A DNA stretch of 64,000 nucleotides from Nonomuraea fuscirosea (GTDB taxonomy: Bacteria; Actinomycetota; Actinomycetes; Streptosporangiales; Streptosporangiaceae). A program made the translations under genes and the position numbers. Of this stretch, positions 43,263-52,013 are shown piece after piece. Positions within the stretch are counted from its first letter, which is position 1; the number at the start of each line of letters is the position of its first letter. The stretch lies in the NCBI RefSeq assembly GCF_003001935.1, contig NZ_PVNG01000001.1, positions 248,001 to 312,000 of the forward strand. Reading direction: 5' to 3'. The notes beneath the pieces are model-generated. The model ran no database searches, had not been told where the DNA came from, and saw only the letters and a program-made list of their open reading frames with translations.

Positions 43263-44111
43263 GTGCTGAGGCAGGTCGCAGCGGGTGTGCTGGTGCACAC
43301 GAGCGAGTTCGTCCAGACCAACGGGGTCGTCGTGCACGGCCGGGACGGTGTGCTGCTCATCGACCCCGGCATCCAGCACCACGAGCTGGCCTGCCTCGCC
43401 GACGACCTGTCCGGCGCGGGGCGGAGCGTCGTGGCGGGCTTCGCGACGCATCCGGACTGGGATCACGTCCTCTGGCATTCCCGGCTCGGCCCGGCCCCTC
43501 GCTACGGCACGGCGCGCTGCGCGGAGACCGCACGCGAGCAGTTGTCCGGTCCTGAGGGCAAGGCCCTCGTCACCGACCACCTGCTCGAAACGGAGATCGC
43601 CGGGCAGGTCCCGACGGACCTGCTCGGTGACATCACCGCCCTGCCCGAGGGGACGGAGCAGGTGCCCTGGGACGGCCCCCGCACCCGGATCATCGAGCAT
43701 CAGGCGCACGCCCCCGGCCACGCGGCGCTGCTCGTCGAGGAACGCGGCGTCCTCGTCGCCGGCGACATGCTGTCCGACGTCCTGGTCCCCATGCTCGACC
43801 TGGAAGGCGGGGCCGACCCGATCGAGGACTACCTGTCCGCGCTGCGGCTGCTGGAGGAGGCGGCGGACGACGTCGAGTTCGTCGTCCCCGGCCACGGATC
43901 GGTCGGCGGACCCGGTCAGGTGCGTGCGCGGATCGAGCTGGACCGGGCGTACGTGCTCGCCCTGCGCGAAGGCCGGGAGCCGAGCGACCCGCGGATCGGC
44001 CCGTCGGCCCGGCCCGGCTGGGAGTGGGTGGCCGACGTGCACGAAGGGCAACGCCGGCGCCTCGCCGTAAGACGCGAGCGCGACGGCGCCGACCGGACCG
44101 CCGGCGACTAA
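43263..44111 (+). CDS. MBL-fold metallo-hydrolase
   Basis: This 282-residue protein has the metal-binding sequence THPDWDHVLW (His/Asp ligands, a THxDxDH-like variant), HAPGHAALLV, AGDMLSDVL and PGHGSVGG. It is typical of the glyoxalase-II/beta-lactamase-like hydrolase family. It has no signal peptide. The GTG start has GGGGAAGGAG upstream. It ends one base before the sortase gene, so the two are probably co-transcribed, although no functional link is obvious. Confidence 0.87.
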   Translation: MLRQVAAGVLVHTSEFVQTNGVVVHGRDGVLLIDPGIQHHELACLADDLSGAGRSVVAGFATHPDWDHVLWHSRLGPAPRYGTARCAETAREQLSGPEGKALVTDHLLETEIAGQVPTDLLGDITALPEGTEQVPWDGPRTRIIEHQAHAPGHAALLVEERGVLVAGDMLSDVLVPMLDLEGGADPIEDYLSALRLLEEAADDVEFVVPGHGSVGGPGQVRARIELDRAYVLALREGREPSDPRIGPSARPGWEWVADVHEGQRRRLAVRRERDGADRTAGD

Positions 44112-44112
44112 C

Positions 44113-44883
44113 ATGCCCCCGCCGCCGTTCCCGCCACCGGAGCCCGCCGGGCGCCGTGTGCCGAAAGCAGCGCCGACCGCCGGGCCGACCGCCGGGACGC
44201 GGGTCCGGCAGGCGGCGGGAGCTCGGCTGATCGCGGGTGTGGCGGCGGTGGTGTCGCTGGCCGGGGTGGCGCTGATCGGGCTGGGGATCGCCGGCGTGCT
44301 GGACGGCGGTACGGACCCCGCGCCGGCCGCCCGGCAGGACAAGGCCCCCGGACCGGCGGTGAGCGACCTGCCGATCGTGGACGTGCCGCTGTCGAAGGTG
44401 GCCGGGCCGATGCGGGCCGCCCGGCCCACCGCCGTCTACATCCCCTCCATCGGCGTGGCCGCGCCCCTCATGGAGCTGGGCCTGGACGCGCGGGGCGCCA
44501 TCGAGAACCCGCCGTTCGACCCGCCCGACCTGGCCGGCTGGTACCGCTACGGCCCCGTCCCCGGCCAGCGCGGCGCCGCCGTGATCACCGGCCACCTGGA
44601 CACGCGCTCGGGCCCGGCCGTCTTCGCCCGGCTCAAGGAGGTCAAGCGCGGCGACCAGGTGCAGGTGCTGCGCGCCGACCGCTCGGTGGCCGTCTTCGTC
44701 GTGGACAAGGTCGAGCACACCCCGAAGCGCACGTTCCCCGCCAAGAAGGTGTACGGCAAGCTCGCCTACCCAGGGCTGCGGCTGGTGACCTGCGGCGGCA
44801 CGTTCGACCGGCGCGCGCACAGCTACGCGGACAACACGATCGTGTACGCCCACCTCGCGGCCCCGTACCGGCTCAAGGACTGA
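44113..44883 (+). CDS. Class F-like sortase
   Basis: This 256-residue protein has a Pro-rich cytoplasmic start, one transmembrane helix (GVAAVVSLAGVALIGLGIAGVL) and an extracellular sortase domain. The catalytic triad is visible as His in ITGHLDTRSG, Cys in LVTCGGTFDR and the Arg that follows it in FDRRAHSY. It should cleave a surface-protein sorting signal and attach the protein to the wall or another acceptor. The secreted protein at 42530-43075, with HPETGG, is the nearest candidate substrate. The ATG directly follows the MBL gene stop. Confidence 0.88.
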   Translation: MPPPPFPPPEPAGRRVPKAAPTAGPTAGTRVRQAAGARLIAGVAAVVSLAGVALIGLGIAGVLDGGTDPAPAARQDKAPGPAVSDLPIVDVPLSKVAGPMRAARPTAVYIPSIGVAAPLMELGLDARGAIENPPFDPPDLAGWYRYGPVPGQRGAAVITGHLDTRSGPAVFARLKEVKRGDQVQVLRADRSVAVFVVDKVEHTPKRTFPAKKVYGKLAYPGLRLVTCGGTFDRRAHSYADNTIVYAHLAAPYRLKD

Positions 44884-47151
44884 TCACGGATCCCGCGGCA
44901 GGCCCAGGGCGCGTTCGGCGATGATGTTGAGCTGGACCTCCGTCGTGCCGCCGCCGATCGTGAACGCGCGGGTGGTGAGGATCATCCGGTTCCAGTGCGG
45001 GTCGGCGGGCGCGAGCGACCAGCAGAACTCCGAGATCTCCTGCGAGTGCCGCATGCCGAGCAGTTTTCGCACACTCGATGCGGTGCCTCGACTGCCCGCG
45101 CTCGACGACCGGGAACCTGACGGCTGGGCGTCCGACAACTGGGAGAGGGTCACGCGCAGGCCGAGCGCCGAGACGGCCTGCCCCTCGGCCCACAACCGGC
45201 CCGCGCGCTCGCGCTGCGCCGGCCGGAGCTCGGGCAGGCGGGCGATGAGCGCGGCCATGTCCTGGTGCCGCGATCCGGGGCCCCAGGAGTCGCCGAGCGC
45301 GACGCGTTCATGGGAGAGCGTGTCGCGGGCCACCCGCCAGCCGTCGTTCACCGCACCCACCACCAGGTCGTCCGGTACGAAGACGGCGTCGAGGAAGACC
45401 TCGTTGAAGATCTCGTCCCCGTTGATCTCCTTGAGGGGTTTGACGGTGACGCCGGGGGAGGCCATGTCCACCAGGAAGTAGGAGATGCCGTCGTGCTTGG
45501 GCCGGTCGGGCGAGGTACGGGCGAGGCAGATGCCCCAGTGCGCGTACTGCGCCAGGGACGTCCAGATCTTCTGGCCGGTCAGCGACCAGCCGCCCTCCAC
45601 CCGTTCCGCCTTCGTCGACAGTCCCGCCAGGTCGGAGCCCGCGCCGGGCTCGCTGAAGAGCTGGCACCACACGATCTCGCCGGCGAACGTGCCGGGCAGG
45701 AAACGTTCCTGCTGCTCGCGGGTGCCGTACCGGACGATGGACGGGATCGCCCAGGCGGCGATGCCCAGGTTCGGGCGGCGCAGGTCGCGGAACTCCTGGT
45801 GGATGATCACCTGTTCGAGCGGCGAGGCGTCCCGGCCCCAGGGACGCGGAAGGTACGGCATCAGCCAGCCCTCGCGCGCGAACCGCCCGCGCCTGGCCGC
45901 CGGCTCCTCGGCGCGCAGCGACGCCGCCTCGGCCCTGACCCGGTCCCTGAGGGCGGCGGCCTCCTCCGGTAGATCCGGCTCCATCCGCCGCCGCACACCC
46001 GCCACCGCCAGCCGCGCCGTCTCCTCCGCCCACGGGCCGGGGTCGCCGGCGAGCATGCGGTCGGACAGCGCTCTGCGGTAGTAGCGGTGGGCGTCGTGCT
46101 CGAACGTGTACCCCATGCCGCCGAGCACCTGGATCGCGTCCGCCGCGCACCGGACCGCGGCATCGGGCGCGAGCACCGCCGCCACCGCCACGGCCAGCCG
46201 CGCCTCACCCCCCAGCCCGTCCTCCCGGCCACCGCCGGCGCTCCCGCCCGACCCGGCCGCGTCGCCGGCCGTGCCATCGCCCGCGTCGCCGTCCGTGCCA
46301 TCGCCCGGCGCGCCGTCTGGGGTGTGGTCCGGGTCGCGGGTCTCGTCCAGGGCTCTGGCGGCGTCCCATACGGCGGCCCTGGCCTGTTCGAGTGCTACCA
46401 GGGCGTCGGCCACCCGGTGCTTGACGCCCTGGAACTGCCCGATCGGCCGCCCGAACTGCTCGCGGGTCCTGGCGTGCCCGGCCGCCGTCGCCACGGCCCA
46501 CGCCGCCACGCCGCACGCGTCCGCGCCGAGCAGGACGGCCGCGAGCTCCCGTACCGGGACGTCGCCGAGCACCCGGCCGGCGGGCACGGTCCGCGCGGCG
46601 ACGGAGCAGAGCGGCCGGTCCTGATCGACGCCGTCGGCGGGCTCGGCGGTGGCGTCGCCGCGATCGAGCACCGCCCACGCCCCGCCGCCGACCGGAACGA
46701 GGAACAGGTCGGCTTCCATCGATCCGAGTGCGAGAAGGCCCCGCCCGCCCGCGCCGGGCGCGGGTCCGGACGACTCGCCGTCCGTCCCGAGCGCGCGAAC
46801 GCCCTGGGTGGTGGGTGGGCCGAGGGTTACGGCGGCGGTCAGCGTGCCGTCGGCGAGGCCGCTGATCAGGACCCGCGCGTCGCCGATCAGGGGACGCGCG
46901 CCGCCCGCCCAGGCCAGCGCCGCCGACGTCAGCACCGACGGCAGGTACGCCCCGCCGACCCGCTGCTCGGCCAGCGCCTCCAGTGCCACGCAGAGCTCCA
47001 GCAGGCCGTACCCCTGCCCGCCGCACTCCTCGTCCAGATGCAGCCCCAGCAGCCCCTGCCCGGCCAGAGCCGCGTGCCCGCGATCTCGCCCGGCCAGCCC
47101 GCGTACGGAGGCGGCCAGCTCGACATGCTCCTCGGTCAGCCCGATACCCAT
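44884..47151 (-). CDS. Two-domain acyl-CoA dehydrogenase fusion
   Basis: This 755-residue flavoprotein contains two acyl-CoA dehydrogenase halves. The first (about 1-390) has HARTREQFGRPIGQFQGVKH and IQVLGGMGYTFEHDAHRYYR. The second (about 400-755) has SEPGAGSDLAGL, GQKIWTSLAQYA, ISYFLVDM and the C-terminal FTIGGGTTEVQLNIIAERAL. A Gly/Asp/Thr-rich insert of about 40 residues (near 275-315) interrupts the first half. Fused FadE proteins of this kind occur in actinobacteria and act on CoA esters, some in steroid side-chain breakdown. No other steroid gene is nearby. It abuts the sortase gene convergently, with no gap. Confidence 0.88.
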   Translation of the reverse strand: MGIGLTEEHVELAASVRGLAGRDRGHAALAGQGLLGLHLDEECGGQGYGLLELCVALEALAEQRVGGAYLPSVLTSAALAWAGGARPLIGDARVLISGLADGTLTAAVTLGPPTTQGVRALGTDGESSGPAPGAGGRGLLALGSMEADLFLVPVGGGAWAVLDRGDATAEPADGVDQDRPLCSVAARTVPAGRVLGDVPVRELAAVLLGADACGVAAWAVATAAGHARTREQFGRPIGQFQGVKHRVADALVALEQARAAVWDAARALDETRDPDHTPDGAPGDGTDGDAGDGTAGDAAGSGGSAGGGREDGLGGEARLAVAVAAVLAPDAAVRCAADAIQVLGGMGYTFEHDAHRYYRRALSDRMLAGDPGPWAEETARLAVAGVRRRMEPDLPEEAAALRDRVRAEAASLRAEEPAARRGRFAREGWLMPYLPRPWGRDASPLEQVIIHQEFRDLRRPNLGIAAWAIPSIVRYGTREQQERFLPGTFAGEIVWCQLFSEPGAGSDLAGLSTKAERVEGGWSLTGQKIWTSLAQYAHWGICLARTSPDRPKHDGISYFLVDMASPGVTVKPLKEINGDEIFNEVFLDAVFVPDDLVVGAVNDGWRVARDTLSHERVALGDSWGPGSRHQDMAALIARLPELRPAQRERAGRLWAEGQAVSALGLRVTLSQLSDAQPSGSRSSSAGSRGTASSVRKLLGMRHSQEISEFCWSLAPADPHWNRMILTTRAFTIGGGTTEVQLNIIAERALGLPRDP

Positions 47152-47480
47152 GGGCCGAATCTAGAACATCATTCCGCCCAGCTCCAGAAAAATGGCTGGC
47201 GACCGGGCATCGCGCCTCGTTACGCTCGCCGTGTCCGTTCAGTGGAGCTTCCGGGCAGTCACGCCCGCAGGGGAGGGGTCTATGCCCGGCACCGCGCCCA
47301 GCGCGCCTCGCCGTACCCACGGGCGGATCCCGACCCCGTAAGGCGTCACCACACCCGTCCGCCCATCCACCGGCGTGCCCCGCGAGGCCCGCTCGGGCGC
47401 TTCCTTGCTGCTTTTCGCGAACCTCTCGCGAATCTTCTCGAACTCTCTCGAAGATGACATTCCGGCAAGGAGTACCCAGG
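47152..47480. other. Divergent intergenic region with two hairpins before the RNHCP genes
   Basis: This region of 329 nt has no gene. Close to the RNHCP start, TTCGCGA-ACCTC-TCGCGAA (47414-47432) and ATCTTC-N12-GAAGAT (47432-47455) form two adjacent hairpins in a less GC-rich stretch. They lie in what should be the 5' leader or promoter of the gene at 47481. Confidence 0.45.
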
Positions 47481-47828
47481 TTGTCCACCGACGGAAAACC
47501 TCGTTCGCTCGCGAACACCGAGACATTCCCGTGCGTACGCTGCGGCCTGACGGTCGCCGCGGTCGCACCCGACGGCGCCCGCCGCAACCACTGCCCGAGC
47601 TGCCTGCACTCGCTGCACCTGCGCGACGAGTGCAGATCACGCATGCTCCCGATCTCGATCGCCGTCCTGCGCACCGGCGAATGGATGGTCATCCATCGCT
47701 GCACCCGGTGCGGTGAGCTGACGTCCAACCCCATCTGCGGGGACGACAACCAGCTCATCCTCATGCGCATGGCCGTCAGGCCGCTGGCGCAGCCGCCGTT
47801 CCCGCTAGAGGCGTTCGGTGATCTGTGA
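47481..47828 (+). CDS. RNHCP domain-containing protein 1
   Basis: This 115-residue protein has the motif RRNHCPSCLHSLH that defines the RNHCP family, preceded by FPCVRCGLTV and followed by HRCTRCGELTSNPICGDDN. The Cys pairs (CVRC, CPSC, CTRC) suggest a zinc-binding fold. The start is a TTG at 47481 with a perfect AAGGAG eight bases upstream; no other start fits. It overlaps the second RNHCP gene by 11 nt. Biological function is unknown. Confidence 0.85.
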   Translation: MSTDGKPRSLANTETFPCVRCGLTVAAVAPDGARRNHCPSCLHSLHLRDECRSRMLPISIAVLRTGEWMVIHRCTRCGELTSNPICGDDNQLILMRMAVRPLAQPPFPLEAFGDL

Positions 47829-48222
47829 CATGCCCAGGAGGAACCCGGGCCGGGAACGGCCCCAGCGACGTAAAGAGCTCTTCCACGCGGACGCGTTCCG
47901 CTGCGTCGGGTGCCGGCTGGACGTGCCGATGCTCGCGCCCGGCACCGCGCACCGCAACCACTGCCCGAACTGCCTGACCAGCCTGCACGTCGATCACCGG
48001 ATCCCGGGGGATCGGCGGGCGGAGTGCCGGGGCAGGATGACGGCGCTGAGCGTGTCCGTGCGCGGGGACGGCGAGTGGCTGATCATCCACTCCTGCCAGT
48101 CGTGCGGCGGGCTCAGCGCCAACCGGATCGCGGGCGACGACAACGCGCTGGCGCTGCTGCGCATCGCCATGCGTCCGCTGTCGGACACCCGCCTGCCGGT
48201 CAGCGCCCTGCTGGCCCTGTGA
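47818..48222 (+). CDS. RNHCP domain-containing protein 2
   Basis: This 134-residue paralog of the preceding gene has FRCVGCRLDV, HRNHCPNCLTSLHVD and HSCQSCGGLSANRIAGDDN, with the Cys pairs in the same places. The GTG at 47818 has AGAGG six bases upstream and lies inside the previous gene. An ATG at 47830, two bases after that gene's stop, is the alternative. The two genes are translationally coupled and clearly a tandem duplication that has diverged. Confidence 0.85.
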   Translation: MICDMPRRNPGRERPQRRKELFHADAFRCVGCRLDVPMLAPGTAHRNHCPNCLTSLHVDHRIPGDRRAECRGRMTALSVSVRGDGEWLIIHSCQSCGGLSANRIAGDDNALALLRIAMRPLSDTRLPVSALLAL

Positions 48223-48284
48223 TCCCGCCCCGCCGGAGCCGCGGTACGCCCGCGGCCCCGGCGGGTACGGGAATCCCTGCGAAA

Positions 48285-48345
48285 GCGGCCCGGGTCAGAA
48301 GCGGCCCGGGTCAGAAGCGGCCCGGGTCAGAAGCGGGCCGGGTCA
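48285..48345. repeat. Tandem 16-bp repeat between convergent genes
   Basis: GCGGCCCGGGTCAGAA occurs exactly at 48285-48300, 48301-48316 and 48317-48332, with a partial fourth copy to 48345. The fourth copy supplies the stop codon of the TPR gene on the minus strand. Confidence 0.9.
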
Positions 48346-49218
48346 CTCCTCGGCTTCGAGGTGCAGGGCCCGGGTGAAGTCGGCCACCGCCTCCTCGTGC
48401 CGGTCCAGCTCCTGGAAGATCTCGCCCCGCACCCGGTACGCCCAGATGTAGTCGGGATCCAGCTCGATCGCGGCGTCGAGGTCCTTCAGCGCCGCCTCGT
48501 TGTCGCCCAGCTCGCTCAGCACCGCGCCCCGGCTCCCGAGCGCCCGGTCGTTGCCGGGCTCCAGCTCCAGCGCCCGGTTGAGGTCGGCGAGCGCCTCCTC
48601 GTAGCGGTCGGCCATGCGCAGCGCCTCGCCCCTGCGGCTCAGCGCCCGCACGTAGTCCGGGTCGGCCTCCAGGGCCTTGGTGTAGTCGTCGATCGCCTCC
48701 GGGTAGAAGTTCATCCGCTGGTAGAGGTCGCCGCGGGCGACCCATGAGTACGCCAGCTCCTCGTTCAACGCGATGATCTTGCCGTGCTCGGTCAGGGCCT
48801 CGTCCAGCCGGTCCAGGTCCACCAGGGCGTCCGCCTTCGCCTCCAGGATCCACAGGGAGTCGGGCGACAGGGTGAGCGCGTGCTCGAAGTCGGCCATCGC
48901 CTCCTCCAGGCGGCCCATGGCGGCGTAGGTCTGGCCGCGCGAGCCGAGGGCGTACGCGCTGTCCGGCTCCAGCTTCAGCGCCTCGTCGAAGTCGTCGAGC
49001 GCGGTGTCGTACCGTTCGATCACCCGATGGCTCTCCCCGCGCAGCCGCCAGGCCCTCGCGTTGTCCGGCACCAGCGCGATCGACTCGGTCAGATCCGCGA
49101 TCGCGGCGTCGTGCCGTGACAGGGCGATGTACGATTCGGCCCGGCTGCGCAGCACCGATGCCCGGGACTGCGCGGCGGCTTCCGACAGCCCTGACGTGTC
49201 CTTGATCCCCTCGCTCAT
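48343..49218 (-). CDS. Tetratricopeptide-repeat protein
   Basis: This 291-residue protein is made almost wholly of TPR units of 34 residues, about seven or eight in number, with the pattern W/A-LG-Y/F-A-P (for example GESHRVIERYDTALDDFDEAL, split, and RGEALRMADRYEEALADLNRAL-like helices). It has no signal peptide or other domain. Such proteins act as protein-binding scaffolds. It lies 19 nt from the aldehyde dehydrogenase gene upstream on the same strand, so co-transcription is possible. The last codons are embedded in a 16-bp tandem repeat. Confidence 0.88.
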   Translation of the reverse strand: MSEGIKDTSGLSEAAAQSRASVLRSRAESYIALSRHDAAIADLTESIALVPDNARAWRLRGESHRVIERYDTALDDFDEALKLEPDSAYALGSRGQTYAAMGRLEEAMADFEHALTLSPDSLWILEAKADALVDLDRLDEALTEHGKIIALNEELAYSWVARGDLYQRMNFYPEAIDDYTKALEADPDYVRALSRRGEALRMADRYEEALADLNRALELEPGNDRALGSRGAVLSELGDNEAALKDLDAAIELDPDYIWAYRVRGEIFQELDRHEEAVADFTRALHLEAEE

Positions 49219-49237
49219 GAGGGGTAAATGTATCCGA

Positions 49238-50683
49238 CTAGATCTGGATAATGGCTGCCTTTTCCCGGGTGTACTCCAGGACCGAATCGTGGCCGTACCC
49301 GCTGTCCTTGACCCCGCCGAACGGCAGCCCGGGAGGCATCTGGCGGAAGGTGTTCACCCACACCGTGCCGCTGCGCAGATCGCGGACGAACCGGTGGGCC
49401 CGGCCCAGGTCACGGGTCCAGACACCGGCCGCCAGCCCGTACGGGGAGTCGTTCGCGATCGCCAGCGCCTCCTCGTCGGTCGAGAACGGCAGCGCCACCG
49501 CCACCGGCCCGAAGATCTCCTCCTGGCACACCCGCAGCGCGTTGTCCTCGGCCGTGTAGAGCGTGGGCGCCACCCAGTAGCCGCCGGGCAGCGCCGGCAC
49601 CACCTCGGCGCCGCTCCGCCCGCCGAAGACGAGCCGCGCGCCCTCCTTCTCGGCCAGTTCCAGGTACGACGTCACCCGCTCGTACTGCCCGGCCGACACG
49701 ATCGGCCCCATCGTCGTCGCCAGGTCCAGCGGGTCGCCCAGGACCAGGTCCGCGCAGGCGCGCTCGATCCGGCCGAGCATCTCCGACCAGATCGAGCGGT
49801 GGATGAGGATGCGTGAGCCCGCCACGCACACCTGTCCGGCGTTGCCCGTGTAGACGGAGTTCACCGTGACGCCCAGGGTGGCGGCGTCCAGGTCGGCGTC
49901 GGGGAAGACGATGTTGGGGGACTTGCCGCCCAGCTCGAACGTCAGCGGCTTCAGCGCGTCGGCCGAGGCCCTGGTGATGGCCTGGCCGGTCTCGGTCGAG
50001 CCGGTGAGGCTGACCTTGTGCACGCCGCGGTGGCGGACGAGGGCGTCGCCGACCTCCTCGCCCAGGCCGCTGACGATGTTCAGCACGCCGGGCGGGAAGA
50101 CGTCGGCGAGCAGCTCGCCCAGCCGCAGCACCGACGCGCTCGCCTGTTCGGCCGGCTTGACGATCACCGTGTTCCCGGCGGCCAGCGCGTACGCGGCCTT
50201 GGCCGAGAAGGTCGAGATGGGGGAGTTCCACGGGATGATGCAGACCGCCACCCCGTACGGCTCGCGCCGCGTCAGCCCGAGGGCGTCCGGCCCCAGGACG
50301 ACCGTGTCGCCCTTGACCGCGTCGAGGCACTGCCCGGCGGCCAGCTGCCACAGGTACGCCATGCCCGGCAGGTCCCGCTTCAGCGTGTCGCGCAGGATCC
50401 GGCCGTTGTCGCGCGTCTCCAACTCGGCCAGCTCCTTGGCGTGCCGGCCGAACAGCTCCGAGACCTTGCGCAGGACGTGCGCCCTGGCCGCCGCGGGCAG
50501 TGCCGACCAGGCGGGGAAGGCGCGGGTGGCCGCGGCTACGGCCGCCTCGGCCTCGGCGGCCCCGCCGGCCGGGATGCGCGCCCAGGGCTCGCCGGTGGCG
50601 GGGTTGACGGTGTCCATCTGGCGTGCGGCGGGGACGAGCTCGCCGCCGATCAGGTTGCGGTAGTCAGGCACGCGACCAAGCAT
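49238..50683 (-). CDS. Aldehyde dehydrogenase family protein
   Basis: This 481-residue NAD(P)-dependent enzyme oxidises an aldehyde to the acid. The catalytic Cys is in NAGQVCVAG and the general-base Glu in FELGGKSPN. The cofactor segment PWNSPISTFSAKAAYALAAGN and the C-terminal LPFGGVKDSGYG are typical. The ATG at 50683 gives the usual length. A perfect 14-bp palindrome overlaps this start codon, so a regulator bound there would block both initiation and transcription. The substrate is unknown. Confidence 0.92.
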   Translation of the reverse strand: MLGRVPDYRNLIGGELVPAARQMDTVNPATGEPWARIPAGGAAEAEAAVAAATRAFPAWSALPAAARAHVLRKVSELFGRHAKELAELETRDNGRILRDTLKRDLPGMAYLWQLAAGQCLDAVKGDTVVLGPDALGLTRREPYGVAVCIIPWNSPISTFSAKAAYALAAGNTVIVKPAEQASASVLRLGELLADVFPPGVLNIVSGLGEEVGDALVRHRGVHKVSLTGSTETGQAITRASADALKPLTFELGGKSPNIVFPDADLDAATLGVTVNSVYTGNAGQVCVAGSRILIHRSIWSEMLGRIERACADLVLGDPLDLATTMGPIVSAGQYERVTSYLELAEKEGARLVFGGRSGAEVVPALPGGYWVAPTLYTAEDNALRVCQEEIFGPVAVALPFSTDEEALAIANDSPYGLAAGVWTRDLGRAHRFVRDLRSGTVWVNTFRQMPPGLPFGGVKDSGYGHDSVLEYTREKAAIIQI

Positions 50684-50690
50684 ATGCTTG
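50677..50690. promoter_or_regulatory. Perfect palindrome over the aldehyde dehydrogenase start
   Basis: CAAGCATATGCTTG is a perfect 14-bp palindrome that includes the ATG of the aldehyde dehydrogenase gene. It lies in the divergent region shared with the methyltransferase gene, 111 nt from that start. Confidence 0.5.
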
Positions 50691-50800
50691 CTCGTTTCGA
50701 GGAGCCAGGCCGGAGAAAGCCTCAAAGATCACGTAAAGCGACCGAACGCGGACGCTTAGACGGGGACGGCTCGGGCACAACCGCACGAAGGGTGGTGGCG

Positions 50801-51874
50801 ATGACCAACAGAATCCTGGCCAGACTGGCGTACGGCTCCCGTTACGACCGCGTCCCGTGGGAACAGCGGGTCTACGTGCGGCCGGGAGAGCGGCTCATCC
50901 GCGAGGCGCAGTGGCGCCGGCTGATCGCCCGCGCGCCGATCATGTCGCGCGCCGCCTACGAACGGCTGCGCCCGCTGGGCGAGATCGAGGAGTTCCTCGA
51001 CTGCATGATGTGCGGGGAGTCGCGCCAGCAGCCGCTCTTCGAGCCGACCGGCGGCAAGGGCTGGCGCTACCACGTCGTCCGCTGCCCCTCCTGCGGCTTC
51101 CTCTACCGCAACCCCAACGTCCGGCCCGAACGCCTCGGCGACCTGTACTCCACCGGCTACAGCGCCTTCCTGACCGGCAAGTACGCCGCCAACCGGCAGC
51201 GCCGCTACGACCTGACCATGAAGGCGCTGGCGCCCGTGTTCGACGAGGGCAAGGAGCGGCGGCTGCTCGACTTCGGCTCGGGCGTCGGGCTCTTCCTCGA
51301 ACTGGCCGAGCGGCGCGGCTTCGACGCCTGCGGCGTGGACCTGTCGCCCGAGTCGGTGGCCCAGGCCAACGAACGGCTGAGCCGGGCCCGCACCTACTTC
51401 GGCGCGCCGGGGGACGTGCCGGAGATCGCCGCCGGCGGGTTCGACGTGATCACGCTGTGGTCGGTGCTCGCGCACCTGCCCCGGCCGCTGGAGGACTTCC
51501 AGCTGTTCAGGAGTCTGCTGGGGCCCGGCGGGGTGCTGCTCGTCCTGACCGTGAACGCCCGCTCGCTGCTGCTCAAGGCGTACGGGTCGAAGTGGAGCGG
51601 CTTCACCAAGAACCACCTGATGTTCTACTCCTCGCAGACCGTACGCACGCTGCTGGCCCGCGCCGGGTTCGCCGGCGTCGCCTTCACCCACCACTACGGC
51701 GACACGGTCGAGGCCGGCACCACCAAACTGTCGCCCGCCCTCGCCGCCCGGCTGCGGCGCAGCGTGGAGGCGAGCGACGGCGGCAACATGATGCGCGTGC
51801 TGGCCTTCGCCGACGAGGAGGCCATCGGCCGCTGGGGCGGCGGCCCCCTCACGATCCACCGCCTGCACGACTGA
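50801..51874 (+). CDS. Class I SAM-dependent methyltransferase with N-terminal zinc-ribbon-like motif
   Basis: This 357-residue protein has two CxxC pairs (CMMCGES and CPSCGFLY, about 67-112) that look like a zinc ribbon. The methyltransferase fold follows: motif I LLDFGSGVGLFLELAE, the acidic loop CGVDLSPESV, VITLWSVLAHLPRPL and LLGPGGVLLVLTVN. The family modifies small molecules or sugar-linked intermediates. The target is unknown. The ATG at 50801 has GAAGGG nine bases upstream. It is divergent from the aldehyde dehydrogenase. Confidence 0.87.
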   Translation: MTNRILARLAYGSRYDRVPWEQRVYVRPGERLIREAQWRRLIARAPIMSRAAYERLRPLGEIEEFLDCMMCGESRQQPLFEPTGGKGWRYHVVRCPSCGFLYRNPNVRPERLGDLYSTGYSAFLTGKYAANRQRRYDLTMKALAPVFDEGKERRLLDFGSGVGLFLELAERRGFDACGVDLSPESVAQANERLSRARTYFGAPGDVPEIAAGGFDVITLWSVLAHLPRPLEDFQLFRSLLGPGGVLLVLTVNARSLLLKAYGSKWSGFTKNHLMFYSSQTVRTLLARAGFAGVAFTHHYGDTVEAGTTKLSPALAARLRRSVEASDGGNMMRVLAFADEEAIGRWGGGPLTIHRLHD

Positions 51875-51880
51875 GCCGGT

Positions 51881-52007
51881 CCAGGCCCCGGACCCGGCAC
51901 GCCCAGGCCCCGGACCCGGCACGCCCGGGTCCGCGGTCGGGGACGGTTACGATCCCGGCACGCCGAGGCCGGAGACTCGCCTACGGTCCCGGCACGCCGA
52001 GGCCGGG
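51881..52007. repeat. Two short tandem repeat pairs
   Basis: A 22-bp unit starting CCAGGCCCCGGACCCGG is repeated at 51881-51902 and 51903-51924. A 34-bp unit containing TCCCGGCACGCCGAGGCC follows at about 51948-51981 and 51982-52010. All lie in the 139-nt gap after the methyltransferase gene. Confidence 0.75.
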
Positions 52008-52013
52008 ACGCGT

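Noticed and set aside
48285..48345. Possible CRISPR-like array
   Set aside because: The 16-bp units are directly adjacent with no unique spacers, so it is a simple tandem repeat. The arrays at 199 and 24729 are rejected for the same reason.
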